Shown: positions 1 through 7,542 of the stretch, in pieces | How the letters are laid out: every line of letters starts with the position of its first letter | Position numbering within the stretch: the first letter of the stretch is position 1 | NCBI RefSeq assembly: GCF_004310295.1 | Contig: NZ_SISB01000045.1 | Location: 1 to 58,322 of the forward strand | DNA length: 58,322 nucleotides | DNA from: Pseudomonas sp. BGI-2 | GTDB taxonomy: Bacteria; Pseudomonadota; Gammaproteobacteria; Pseudomonadales; Pseudomonadaceae | Direction of reading: 5' to 3' | Made by a program: the position numbers and the translations under genes | Notes under the pieces: generated by a model | Told to the model about the DNA's origin: nothing | The model's database searches: none | The model's input: the letters and a program-made list of their open reading frames with translations, nothing else

Positions 1-2
1 GT

Positions 3-368
3 GGTGGTGGTGGTGGTGGCAACGGAGGCGGTAACGGCGGTGGCAATGGCGGCGGCCATGGCGGTGGCACGGGTGGCGGTCACAGCGGTTCAGGTCACTC
101 CGGCAACGCTGACAGTAATGGCCGTGGTAATGGACTGGCCAGCGATCATGCCGGCAAGGCGGTTCGAGACCGTGGTGAAAGCGGAAACCACTACGGCAAT
201 GATCGCGGAGAAAGTCGCGGTCATGGCTCTACGACTTCAGGCATCGCCCAATCCCGAGATACCCGCGGCGTCACAAAGGCCGGTGCCATTTCGACCTCGA
301 CCCCAGGCGATCACAACACCAAAGGGTTGCACAACGCTGCCACCTCAGGATCAAAAAAATCGCACTGA
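3..368 (+). CDS. C-terminal part of a glycine-rich protein (5' end outside window)
   Basis: The gene enters from the left edge in the third frame and stops with TGA at 366-368. It encodes about 121 visible residues: a run of Gly with Asn and His spacers over the first 35, then a Ser/Gly/Asn/Arg/His-rich polar tail ending in SGSKKSH. I chose this frame over the longer first-frame reading to 426 because its codons end mostly in C or T/G within Gly codons as in neighbouring genes, its composition is that of known Gly-rich secreted or surface-associated proteins, and its stop is followed 75 bases later by a clear terminator. The first-frame reading is a Val/Ala/Met-rich shadow. No domain is recognisable and the N-terminus is missing, so no function is assigned. 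Confidence 0.6.
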   Translation, partial: GGGGGGNGGGNGGGNGGGHGGGTGGGHSGSGHSGNADSNGRGNGLASDHAGKAVRDRGESGNHYGNDRGESRGHGSTTSGIAQSRDTRGVTKAGAISTSTPGDHNTKGLHNAATSGSKKSH

Positions 369-443
369 TCGCGAGATTGAGCATCGGTGTGTGAATTGGC
401 CAGGCGGTGAAATCGCATCGGTTTAACTCAGCGGCGATGATGG

Positions 444-474
444 AAAAACGGGCGCCTTCAGGGTGCCCGTTTTT
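444..474 (+). terminator. Rho-independent terminator
   Basis: A stem AAAAACGGGC / GCCCGTTTTT with inner GCC/GGT pairs and a short loop is followed by further T residues. It closes the Gly-rich gene on the plus strand, and being A/T-flanked on both sides it can also serve the minus-strand gene that ends at 546. Confidence 0.85.
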
Positions 475-545
475 ATTTGTTCCGCTGCTTGAGCGTCGAA
501 CAGACAGCAACCGGTATGGGATTCCAGACACTTAGCTTGCCCGCG

Positions 546-980
546 CTATTCCTCCACGCTGATACCCGATCCGCCTAATTCACCGGGGACATCCTTCAAC
601 TTCGGCAATCCATCTTTGATCCGCAGCACCGTCTCCTGATAGTGAACGTGAACCCCCGGCGAGTACGCGAGATCCGGAATGACCGCGGCATACACATCGA
701 TCAAACCCATCTCGGGGTGTTCAGTGAACAGGTGCCCGCCGCACGTCTTGCACCACTTGCGATAACTGCGCGGTGTCTTGTTGTAGGTGCCGATGTTGTC
801 GGCGCCCCGTGTCACCTGCACCGCGTCGGGTTTCCACAACGTGAAGGCGTTGACCGGCCCTGCTGACCAATGCCGACACGACTCGCAATGGCAATAGCCC
901 ATTCCGGCCGGCTCGCCGCTGACGGTGAACTCGACTGCGCCGCAAAAACAACTGCCCTTGTAAGACCGTTCATTGCTCAT
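546..980 (-). CDS. GFA/CENP-V family zinc protein (glutathione-dependent formaldehyde-activating enzyme-like)
   Basis: The 144-residue product has the zinc-binding cysteine pattern of the GFA fold: C11 and C13 (SCFCG), C30, C32 and C35 (CHCESC), and C77 and C80 (CKTCGG). Length matches the family (about 130-150 residues). Members include the S-(hydroxymethyl)glutathione synthase Gfa, but most are uncharacterised, so formaldehyde chemistry is only a family association. The start has a strong AAGGAG seven bases upstream. It lies 47 bases downstream of the nitrilase on the same strand, so the two probably form one operon. Confidence 0.85.
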   Translation of the reverse strand: MSNERSYKGSCFCGAVEFTVSGEPAGMGYCHCESCRHWSAGPVNAFTLWKPDAVQVTRGADNIGTYNKTPRSYRKWCKTCGGHLFTEHPEMGLIDVYAAVIPDLAYSPGVHVHYQETVLRIKDGLPKLKDVPGELGGSGISVEE

Positions 981-1027
981 GACATGACTCCTTTATCAAT
1001 GGCCAGTGATACCGACGTTGCCTTTGT

Positions 1028-1969
1028 TCACTCGTCGATATAGCGCACCGTTGTCGCCGGCGTGCGCCGCACCTGCAGCTCGAAAATGTCAGGGCGCGCG
1101 TAATGCCCGGTGACGTCGAGCGCCCGCCGCGCCGGCGCCACGAGTGCGACGTCGATGTCCGCATACAAAATGCCGGCCTCCCGGTGCAAGGGACCGGCCA
1201 CGATCCGGCCTTGAGGACTGACCACCACCGAGTCGCCGTCGTTGATCCATTCATCCGGATCGGCAAACAGCTGCGTACGCGCCGGGAAATCCTCGGGGAT
1301 GTCACTGCCGCGCAGCACGGTGCCACTGCCGAGCACCCAACAGCGGCCTTCAAGCGCAATGTGACGCATCGTGCTGATCCAGCCCTCGCCGGTGTCGTAG
1401 GTGGGCGCGACGTAGATTTCCACCCCTTGGGCATACAGCGAATAGCGCGCCAGCGGCATGTAGTTTTCCCAGCAGATCAGCGCACCCACGCGGCCGACCG
1501 GTGTATTGACCGTGCGCAACCCGGAGGCATCACCGAAGCCATGCACCATGCGCTCCGGATTGGTCGGCATCAGCTTGCGGTGGCGGTTGAGCACGGCGCC
1601 GTTCGCGCCGATAACGACTACGCTGTTATAGAGCGTGCCGCCACCATTGCACCGGTCGCATTCATTGATGCCGCACACGATCGTCACGGCATGAACCCTT
1701 GCGGCCTCGCACAATTGGCTCAGGTCACCGTTGGTGATATCGACGGCGTTGGCCAGCAGCCGCGTGTGCAACTGGCCGATTACAGCCCCGTCCTTTCCCG
1801 CCGCCAGCCGCCAGATCCAGGACGGGTAACCGGGAATGAACGATTCGGGCAAAACGATCAGCGAGGCTCCCGCCGTCGCAGCCTCAGCGACCGATTGCAC
1901 GGCCCGGGCGATCGTCGCGCTGCGATCGAGCAGCACGGGCGGGCGCTGAATGATGGCTACCGTTGTCAT
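1028..1969 (-). CDS. Nitrilase (carbon-nitrogen hydrolase)
   Basis: The 313-residue protein carries the nitrilase-superfamily triad: E42 in LPESFIPGYP, K132 in NRHRKLMPT and C166 in GALICWENYMPLAR. The CWENY context is that of true nitrilases (EC 3.5.5.1), which hydrolyse organic nitriles to carboxylic acids and ammonia, rather than amidases. The start at 1969 is chosen because AGGAGA precedes it at good spacing; the reading frame stays open upstream, but that extension would run into the divergent gene. It is the first gene of a probable nitrilase-GFA operon and is divergent from an HxlR regulator 104 bases away, which is the likely controller. Substrate (aliphatic or aromatic) cannot be told from sequence. 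Confidence 0.92.
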   Translation of the reverse strand: MTTVAIIQRPPVLLDRSATIARAVQSVAEAATAGASLIVLPESFIPGYPSWIWRLAAGKDGAVIGQLHTRLLANAVDITNGDLSQLCEAARVHAVTIVCGINECDRCNGGGTLYNSVVVIGANGAVLNRHRKLMPTNPERMVHGFGDASGLRTVNTPVGRVGALICWENYMPLARYSLYAQGVEIYVAPTYDTGEGWISTMRHIALEGRCWVLGSGTVLRGSDIPEDFPARTQLFADPDEWINDGDSVVVSPQGRIVAGPLHREAGILYADIDVALVAPARRALDVTGHYARPDIFELQVRRTPATTVRYIDE

Positions 1970-2073
1970 GGCGTTCTCCTTTGGCTCTTGGCTTTCGAAG
2001 GCTTGAGCGTGCGCGTGGCGGAGAAGCGGGGCTAGTTCAAAAACTGAAGCGTTACAGTTGCGGAGTCCAGGCG

Positions 2074-2763
2074 ATGGAAGAGAGCTACGGTCAGTTCTGC
2101 ACGGTCGCGCGCGGTGCTGAAGCCCTTTGCGAGCGCTGGACACCTTTAGTCGTGCGCGAGTTGCTGTGTGGCAGTAAACGCTTCAATGAACTGCACCGCG
2201 GCGTACCACGGATGTCCACCAACCTGCTGACACAGCGGCTGCGCCATTTGGAAGAAATCGGCGTCATACACCGCACGGCCACCGGTAAAGTCTGGGAGTA
2301 CAGCCTGACCGAGGCGGGCGAGGAATTGCGCCCCATCATCATGGCGCTAGGGCATTGGGGCGCGCGCTGGATCGGCAGTCGCCTGCGCGATGACGAACTC
2401 GACGCCGGATTGCTGATGTGGGACGTGCGCCGGTTTGTGCGCATCGAAACGTTCCCGTCCCGACCGGTGGTCATCCAGTTCACGTTCCGCGACGCGCGGC
2501 CCGGCGAGCAAGCGTGGTGGCTGGTGGTGGAGCAGGGTGTGGCGGATCTATGTCGCGACGACCCGGGCCGCGAACTGACGCTGGTCGTGGACTCCAGCGT
2601 ACGCGCGTTGACCGAAGTGTGGACGGGCGACCGCACACCGCGGGAGGTGCTTCAGTCGCGAGAGTTGCGTGTGGATGGCGCGGTGAAGGATGCGGAAAGT
2701 TTGTGGCGCTGGTTGGGTACGAGTGCGTTTGGGGGTACTCGGAGTGCGGCAGTGACTCGGTAA
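2074..2763 (+). CDS. HxlR-family winged-helix regulator with C-terminal SCP2-like domain
   Basis: Residues 1-95 are a classic HxlR/MarR-like winged helix: a CERWTPLVVRELL helix, FNELHRGVPRMSTNLLTQRL as the recognition region, then the wing around RTATGKVWEYSLTEAG. Residues about 115-215 resemble the SCP2 sterol-carrier-like domain found in a subset of longer HxlR proteins, which could bind a hydrophobic ligand. The ATG at 2074 is preceded by GGAG at 2062-2065 with suitable spacing, and gives 229 residues. Divergent placement from the nitrilase makes it the probable local repressor or activator of the nitrilase-GFA operon; this is inferred from position. Confidence 0.85.
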   Translation: MEESYGQFCTVARGAEALCERWTPLVVRELLCGSKRFNELHRGVPRMSTNLLTQRLRHLEEIGVIHRTATGKVWEYSLTEAGEELRPIIMALGHWGARWIGSRLRDDELDAGLLMWDVRRFVRIETFPSRPVVIQFTFRDARPGEQAWWLVVEQGVADLCRDDPGRELTLVVDSSVRALTEVWTGDRTPREVLQSRELRVDGAVKDAESLWRWLGTSAFGGTRSAAVTR

Positions 2764-2821
2764 GTTGACGAAATACCCATCAGGGAGCAGGAGAGCGCAT
2801 CCCGGCGATGCGCCACTCGAC

Positions 2822-4228
2822 TCAGAGCCAGTATTCCCAGAGTAGCGCCATCTGCTCTTTGGCTTTCACCGCGAGCGAGCGACGCTGCCACTTTTCCAGC
2901 TTGATTTCGTTCGACTTGGCCAGATCAGCCATGAATGCCGCCTGCATCTTTTTTCCAAACCCGGTGCCCAGCACAACCACGTTGACTTCATCGTTGTGCA
3001 GAAAGCTGCGCCAGTCGAAGTTGGTGGAGCCGACACTCGACCACACGCCATCGATGACTGCCGTCTTGACGTGGAGCAGCGCGTCACGGCGTTCGTAAAG
3101 CTTGACGTTGGCCTTCAGAAGCTCGCTGTAGTAAGCGCGTCCTGCATGAAACACCAGCGACGAATCAGTGCTGCTGGGCAGCACCAGTTTGACGTCGACG
3201 CCACGTGCCGCCGCCTCCTTGAGTGCCGCCAGCAACTGCGGATCGGGCACAAAGTAGGCGTTCGTCAGCCATATCTCGGTCTGCGCGCTATGCAGCGCCG
3301 AAATCAGGGTCGCGTAGATCAGGCTGAACGGCTCATCTGGCGAGCTGCCGATGGCGCGAACAACCTCGGTGCCTTTGCGCTCCTGTGGCGGAAAGTATTG
3401 GCGAGCGGCGAGCGGTTCACCTTTCTGGGTCGTCCATGTTTCGATGAACAGCTTCTGAAGATCCGCAACCACTGGCCCCTCGACGCGCAAGTCGGTATCG
3501 CGCCAGGGCAAATCACCATTGGGGCGAGTCTTCGAGTGAGAGCTGAACGAGCCCCCCGAATAGACGCTGCTGATGTTGATCCCGCCAAGAAAGGCAATAC
3601 GGCCGTCCACTATCAGCAGCTTTCGGTGGTCGCGCTGGTTCACGTCCCAGCCCGCTTTGGCCGTCGCCGGATTGACCGGGTTGTACTCCAGCACCTTGAT
3701 GCCCGCTTCGGTCAATCGAGCGAAAAACGCTGAGGGTGTTCCAAGGGTTCCGACGCTGTCACGGATCAGATTGACCTGCACCCCTTTGTGTTGCTGAGCG
3801 ATCAGTGCGGCGGCGAAGCGCTGGCCGACTTCATCATCGTCGAAGATGTAGGTCTCCATGTTGATGTGGTCGCGCGCACCTTCCACGGCTTTGATCATCG
3901 ACTGGTAGGTGGAGGGGCCGTCCTGCAGCAAGTCGACCTTGTTTCCTTCCGTTAGCGGACTACCGACAACGGATTCTTCGATAGCGAGGTGCACATCAAA
4001 GATGTTGGTTTCTGCGCCTGTGGACTTGAGTCGGTCGAGAATGGCTTTGCTGCGCTCGGCTGACAGAGGTCCGTGGACCCCGTCGAGTTGCACTGGCGCA
4101 GAGGGCGCGCGAGCCATGTCGGGCACTATTCTCGGCAATGTGCTGCAGGAAATCACCAGTGTCAGGAACACCGCCACGCACAGCGCCAGAAGAATACATA
4201 CACCCTTGCATCTGGTTAGAAGATTCAT
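2822..4228 (-). CDS. Phospholipase D / cardiolipin synthase-like protein, probable lipoprotein
   Basis: Two HKD motifs are present: H201-x-K203-x4-D208 (DHRKLLIVDG) and H386-x-K388-x4-D393 (LHVKTAVIDG), each followed by the conserved GG or GSTN segment. This is the two-half PLD fold of bacterial cardiolipin synthases and phosphatidyltransferases. The N-terminus has basic residues, a hydrophobic stretch and VISC at 25-28, which could be a lipobox, so it may be anchored at the inner or outer membrane rather than spanning the membrane twice like ClsA. The ATG at 4226-4228 has AGAGGTG six bases upstream and is preferred over a start 19 codons earlier. Length 468 residues. The SYLF-domain gene just upstream on the same strand may be cotranscribed. 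Confidence 0.85.
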   Translation of the reverse strand: MNLLTRCKGVCILLALCVAVFLTLVISCSTLPRIVPDMARAPSAPVQLDGVHGPLSAERSKAILDRLKSTGAETNIFDVHLAIEESVVGSPLTEGNKVDLLQDGPSTYQSMIKAVEGARDHINMETYIFDDDEVGQRFAAALIAQQHKGVQVNLIRDSVGTLGTPSAFFARLTEAGIKVLEYNPVNPATAKAGWDVNQRDHRKLLIVDGRIAFLGGINISSVYSGGSFSSHSKTRPNGDLPWRDTDLRVEGPVVADLQKLFIETWTTQKGEPLAARQYFPPQERKGTEVVRAIGSSPDEPFSLIYATLISALHSAQTEIWLTNAYFVPDPQLLAALKEAAARGVDVKLVLPSSTDSSLVFHAGRAYYSELLKANVKLYERRDALLHVKTAVIDGVWSSVGSTNFDWRSFLHNDEVNVVVLGTGFGKKMQAAFMADLAKSNEIKLEKWQRRSLAVKAKEQMALLWEYWL

Positions 4229-4310
4229 CAGGCCACCTCTTGGCGAGGACGGTGATAACGCTCTGTCGGGGCGTCTTGCAGACAACGCAAGGCGCCTTGA
4301 TAGACGGCTT

Positions 4311-4871
4311 TCAGCGCTTGATCAGGGAAATCTTCGTGCCCTCGATGCTGACTCCGGCCATTAACCCTTGCTGGTCAAATATGAACGCGTAGGCATCGTC
4401 CTTCAGCGTCGAACTGGACAGGTTCTTCGAGATCCCTTCATCCACTACAACGACGGTGGGCCCTACGCCGATTTCCCACCCCTTGGTCTCGCGAACATAG
4501 CTCACGGCTTTATCGGTCATGAGGAAAACCACATAGCCATACGACTGGGCACCTGCCTGCAGCCCCCATGACCCGGTGACGGAGTTGTAATAACCCTCAA
4601 CTGTCTTGCCTTTGAACAAAACGCCTTCGCCATAGCTGCCACCAAACACAAGGCCGGCCTTGATGATTTTCGGGAAAACAAGTATCGCTTTGGCGTTGTG
4701 CGACATGGTCTCGGCAAAGGGATGAGTCTTGTAGAGCGTTTGCAACGCTTGCCGAGAGTCGGTATCCAGATCCTCGGCGGTTGCCGCACCGGCAGAGTTC
4801 ATGAAACTCGCCGATGCCAGTGAGGCAGTCGCGAGGACGATGGATAGGAAGAACCGCATTGACTGAGTCAT
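4311..4871 (-). CDS. Secreted SYLF (Ysc84-like) domain protein
   Basis: The 186-residue precursor has a Sec signal peptide (MTQSMRFF then a hydrophobic core, cleavage near AGAA at 27-30). The mature part matches bacterial Ysc84/SYLF proteins: FPKIIKAGLVFGGSYGEGVLF, then SWGLQAGAQSYGYVVFLMTDKA and a C-terminal stretch ending AYAFIFDQQGLMAGVSIEGTKIS. The eukaryotic domain binds phosphoinositides; the role of bacterial periplasmic forms is not settled. GGAG lies seven bases before the chosen ATG at 4869-4871. It sits 82 bases upstream of the phospholipase D-like gene in the same orientation, and both would act in the envelope, so a shared lipid-related function is possible but unproven. Confidence 0.85.
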   Translation of the reverse strand: MTQSMRFFLSIVLATASLASASFMNSAGAATAEDLDTDSRQALQTLYKTHPFAETMSHNAKAILVFPKIIKAGLVFGGSYGEGVLFKGKTVEGYYNSVTGSWGLQAGAQSYGYVVFLMTDKAVSYVRETKGWEIGVGPTVVVVDEGISKNLSSSTLKDDAYAFIFDQQGLMAGVSIEGTKISLIKR

Positions 4872-5138
4872 TTTCGTACTCCGATACGGGAGCATTGGAT
4901 GTGAGCAGCAGTCTGCACCTGCCCCCGGCAGAATCCGAGCCTACTGAAATGATCCGGCGCACCCTACAGTGTGTGAACGACTGGCTTCGTCCTTGGATGA
5001 AATAGGCTAGAAGCCTTTGATCATTGGCGATGCCATCAACTGCTTTGACCTCTGGGGACGGGGCGGGTTCGTCGGTAAATACCGTGAGGTAGGGGAGGCC
5101 GGCCAGATGATTCTCGGATTTATTGCCTGTACCGGAGT

Positions 5139-5273
5139 TCAATGCTTCTTCGGCGGGTAGTTACCGCGTAAACCCCCGGACTTGTCGCCCGTTTTGCCAG
5201 GCAGGTTGGGCACAACCGGGCGGGATCTGGGCTGAGGGTTGGAGCGGCTACGGGGTTGAGGTTGTTTGCTCAT
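5139..5273 (-). CDS. Small basic Pro/Arg-rich protein, 44 residues
   Basis: A short frame opens with ATG at 5271-5273 preceded by a perfect AGGAGG six bases upstream, and ends with TGA at 5139-5141. The product starts MSKQPQPRSRSNPQPRSRP and ends RGNYPPKKH; it is rich in Pro, Arg, Lys and Ser, has no hydrophobic segment and looks disordered. It begins 48 bases after the NERD-domain gene stops, on the same strand. The quality of the ribosome binding site is the main reason to call it. I do not recognise a family; RNA or DNA binding would be a guess from charge alone. Confidence 0.6.
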   Translation of the reverse strand: MSKQPQPRSRSNPQPRSRPVVPNLPGKTGDKSGGLRGNYPPKKH

Positions 5274-5321
5274 TGTTCGCCTCCTGACTTTCAGAGTTGC
5301 GAAGTGGCCTCTTGGTAAAGC

Positions 5322-6104
5322 TTAGTTGTTGGGCGCGATGGGCTGCATCGTCCGGCACTTGGGAAATGTGCTGCATCCCCAAAACTGTTGACCGACCCTG
5401 GGACCGCTTTTGAATGTACGCACCACCAGCGCACTGCCGCAGCGCGGGCATTGGCGAGAGGCGGATGGATCGTTGCGCTGCTTGAGACGTTGCACATGCT
5501 CACGCCGGGTCGCGAGCGTCGGCGCCAGGCGACCTGCTTGCAGGGTATCCAACATGGCCGTCACCTGCGCCTCGCTGAACGCCGTTTGCTGGAAAGACTT
5601 GATGTAACGGACCCAGCCCCTGCCGCGGATGACATTAGCCGGCATCCTGGTCTTGAAGGTGCTCGGGCCGACAAACACGATAACCGAATGCACATATTCC
5701 GGGCCGATACCCAGCACGGCTTGCAGTGCCTTCAAGTGCTTGTAGTTCTGGTGGGCCGGGTTCTGGAATTGGAAGCGCTTCTTGTAGATCTGTTGCGTCC
5801 ACTGAGCCTGCTTTTCACCACCAAAGATCCAGCCGCTCATGTTCTTGGTTTCCAGCACGAAAATGCCGAAGGGTGAAACAAACACATGGTCGATCTGCGT
5901 GGTGCCGTCCGGGGTGATCAGCGTCACGTCATGCAGGCGGCGGTAAACCTGACGATCCAATTGAAAGTGCGCGAGCGACCGTACTAGCTGTTCACCGAAC
6001 CAGCCTTTGAACAGGCGAGTTTGCAGCAGCGTCAACACCAGCATTAGCGGTAGTAGCCAAATCAGGGCGTTGAGTAGGGAGGGCGGGATGACGGAAGTGT
6101 TCAC
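5322..6104 (-). CDS. Membrane-anchored NERD-domain protein with C4 zinc finger
   Basis: Residues 10-28 form one transmembrane helix. Residues about 36-150 are a NERD (nuclease-related) domain, with the IDHVFVSPFGIFVLETKN core giving the D72, E85 and K87 that match the D-ExK pattern of restriction-endonuclease-like folds. Residues 219-250 are a topoisomerase-type C4 finger (C219, C222, C244, C250), which binds DNA in relatives. The 260-residue architecture TM-NERD-zinc finger is a recurrent bacterial one of unknown role; a nuclease acting on DNA near the membrane is plausible. The start is GTG at 6104, the only fitting codon downstream of AAAGGA; an overlapping ATG in another frame stops at once. 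The 44-residue peptide gene follows. Confidence 0.85.
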   Translation of the reverse strand: MNTSVIPPSLLNALIWLLPLMLVLTLLQTRLFKGWFGEQLVRSLAHFQLDRQVYRRLHDVTLITPDGTTQIDHVFVSPFGIFVLETKNMSGWIFGGEKQAQWTQQIYKKRFQFQNPAHQNYKHLKALQAVLGIGPEYVHSVIVFVGPSTFKTRMPANVIRGRGWVRYIKSFQQTAFSEAQVTAMLDTLQAGRLAPTLATRREHVQRLKQRNDPSASRQCPRCGSALVVRTFKSGPRVGQQFWGCSTFPKCRTMQPIAPNN

Positions 6105-6185
6105 ATGGCAATCCTTTGCAGTGAGCGGTGGGTTTCGTCGTGTCGTCTGATGCTACGTCCCAGTAAAGCATTGCGGAGTACAAAC

Positions 6186-6214
6186 AAAACGGGCGCCTGA
6201 TAAGGCGCCCGTTT
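6186..6214 (-). terminator. Rho-independent terminator
   Basis: A perfect stem AAAACGGGCGCC / GGCGCCCGTTTT with loop TGATAA or its complement is flanked by T residues on the minus strand. It lies directly after the stop of the small gene at 6218-6490 and insulates it from the NERD gene. Confidence 0.85.
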
Positions 6215-6217
6215 TCG

Positions 6218-6490
6218 TTACTCCGCCGCCTGCGCCCGCAAGCGCCGGCCGATCACATCCATCAAGTCACAGCCATCGCGCAACGGAATGGCCAGCAGTT
6301 TGGAAAAGTCCGTCAACACTACCGTGTCGCAACCGAGCTCGGCGCGGAAGGCGATGTTTTCCAGCACCTGCGTGACGGTGCGGATGCGGTAATCGGCCAT
6401 GGCTTGCAGGACGTCGAGTGGAGCTTGGGTGTCGATGAGCAGGGAGGCCGGGATCAGGTCGATTCCGGTGAGGGGCATATATCTATTCAT
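6218..6490 (-). CDS. Small protein, 90 residues, behind a structured leader
   Basis: The product (MNRYMPLTGIDLIPASLL at its start) has no signal peptide or clear membrane helix and is predicted mostly helical by eye, with an acidic-hydrophobic middle (LGCDTVVLTDFSKLLAIPL) and a basic C-terminus. I do not recognise a named domain; its size and its leader recall the short DUF3077/DUF6124-type proteins of Pseudomonas. The ATG at 6488-6490 is chosen because AGAG sits at proper spacing; an in-frame ATG 12 codons upstream would fall inside the leader. The leader shares its architecture with that of the DUF6124 gene at 43479, suggesting both respond to the same kind of control. Confidence 0.65.
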   Translation of the reverse strand: MNRYMPLTGIDLIPASLLIDTQAPLDVLQAMADYRIRTVTQVLENIAFRAELGCDTVVLTDFSKLLAIPLRDGCDLMDVIGRRLRAQAAE

Positions 6491-6530
6491 TTGAAGATCT
6501 CTGTTTGATTGGCTCAAGGCCGACACTCAG

Positions 6531-6710
6531 TCGTCGCCAAACGATTGGGTGACAGCTGTGCGCAGGTTGGCGAACCGGCACAGAGAAAACCGGCAGACCC
6601 GAAGATCTCCCGCGCACAGCCGCCATAATAGCGGCTTTGCGGGTGCGTTGACCCCTGCAATAAAGCGGATAGCCTTCGCATTCTCTATGATCAGGTCGCC
6701 AAACCTGAAT
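6531..6710 (-). promoter_or_regulatory. Structured leader RNA, copy 2 (covaries with 43274-43441)
   Basis: Read on the minus strand, in order: hairpin I, stem TCAGG/CCTGA (6708-6704 with 6695-6691) with loop TTTGGCGA (6703-6696); a long helix GCTGTGCG/CGCACAGC (6620-6613 with 6562-6555); inside it a YUCG-capped hairpin AGATC-TTCG-GGTCT (6608-6595), a CCGG/CCGG pair (6593-6590 with 6578-6575) and the segment TCGCCAA (6573-6567); then hairpin III whose loop (6541-6534) is again TTTGGCGA. TCGCCAA is complementary to both loops. The gene start lies about 40 bases after hairpin III. The plus-strand copy has the same layout with compensatory changes. Candidate cis-regulatory RNA. Confidence 0.75.
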
Positions 6711-6855
6711 CGCCATTTTGGGCGACGGGGCGGACTATAAGCTTCATTAGGTTAGGCGAGCAAGGAGCCGATTCCGAGATTATCGTAGGAGTTGAGACCA
6801 GGATTGGCATGGCCATTAAACAAGCGATATTTGCTGCCTCCAATCCGTATAGCCT

Positions 6856-7266
6856 TCAAATCGTGCGCAGCTCACGCAAAATCGTAGCCGCTTCACGCCA
6901 GGAGTCTCTTGAGCCAGTAAAATTGCAACCCGGAGGAGAAGCTGCAGCAGCGGGGAAAAAATGCAAGCCGAGAGACCTCAAGCGTGTCTGCGCTTTGGTA
7001 CCCAATGCGACTATAAATGCATCAGAAAGTAAGTCTAGCTGCGGCGTCAGATAGCACGAAGAGCAAGCTCGCCAACATGATGCTTTGACCGATTTACCTT
7101 CTTCGGGAGCAGAACATAGGAGCGATTCTGTCATCCATGTCTTGCGAAGTTGGTCGTCAAATGATTCACCAGGAAAACAGAGATCCAGAATGTACCGAAC
7201 ATTACGAAGGAAAAGGTCCGTTCCATTTTTCATGCATAGGTAGGTGTACTCCAACGCTGTGTTCAT
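6856..7266 (-). pseudogene. Uracil-DNA-glycosylase-like protein, probably N-terminally truncated
   Basis: The 136-residue frame contains a run resembling the C-terminal half of a uracil-DNA glycosylase superfamily group: FIVALGTKAQTRLRSLGL, then AAASPPGCNF and a closing SRDSW motif, in the place of the family's usual HPSP element. An upstream portion (TWMTESLLCSA) also looks native. Two consecutive in-frame TGA codons just before the first ATG and the lack of a good ribosome binding site suggest that the 5' half, including the water-activating motif, has been lost. Assignment rests on remembered motif similarity only, so treat it as tentative; it could instead be an intact small orphan. Base use is less GC-biased than in flanking core genes. 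Confidence 0.4.
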
Positions 7267-7542
7267 CGTCTCTCATCACAGGGTTTCATTGGGTTGCCAA
7301 TTTTCGAGATCTGGATGATCGAAGCATAGGCTAGAAGCGATGCAGCTTCGAATGACTGAATACCGAGCCGTGTACCCATTAAGCTGCTAAATGTGCTTTT
7401 GTTTAATTAGATTTCATATCTGATATTGGGTCGCCTCTATTTGTCCTTTGTTAGTCACTTCATCTGGTTTTAAGTTTCTGCTTGTCGCCGACGTTTTCCG
7501 AGCGCTGGCGGCGCATCTGGTAGGTGGATAGCTACTGCGTTA

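Noticed and set aside
1..426. Val/Ala/Met-rich reading frame of 141 codons at the left edge
   Set aside because: It is the out-of-frame shadow of the Gly-rich coding sequence that ends at 368; composition is unnatural and it runs through that gene's stop.
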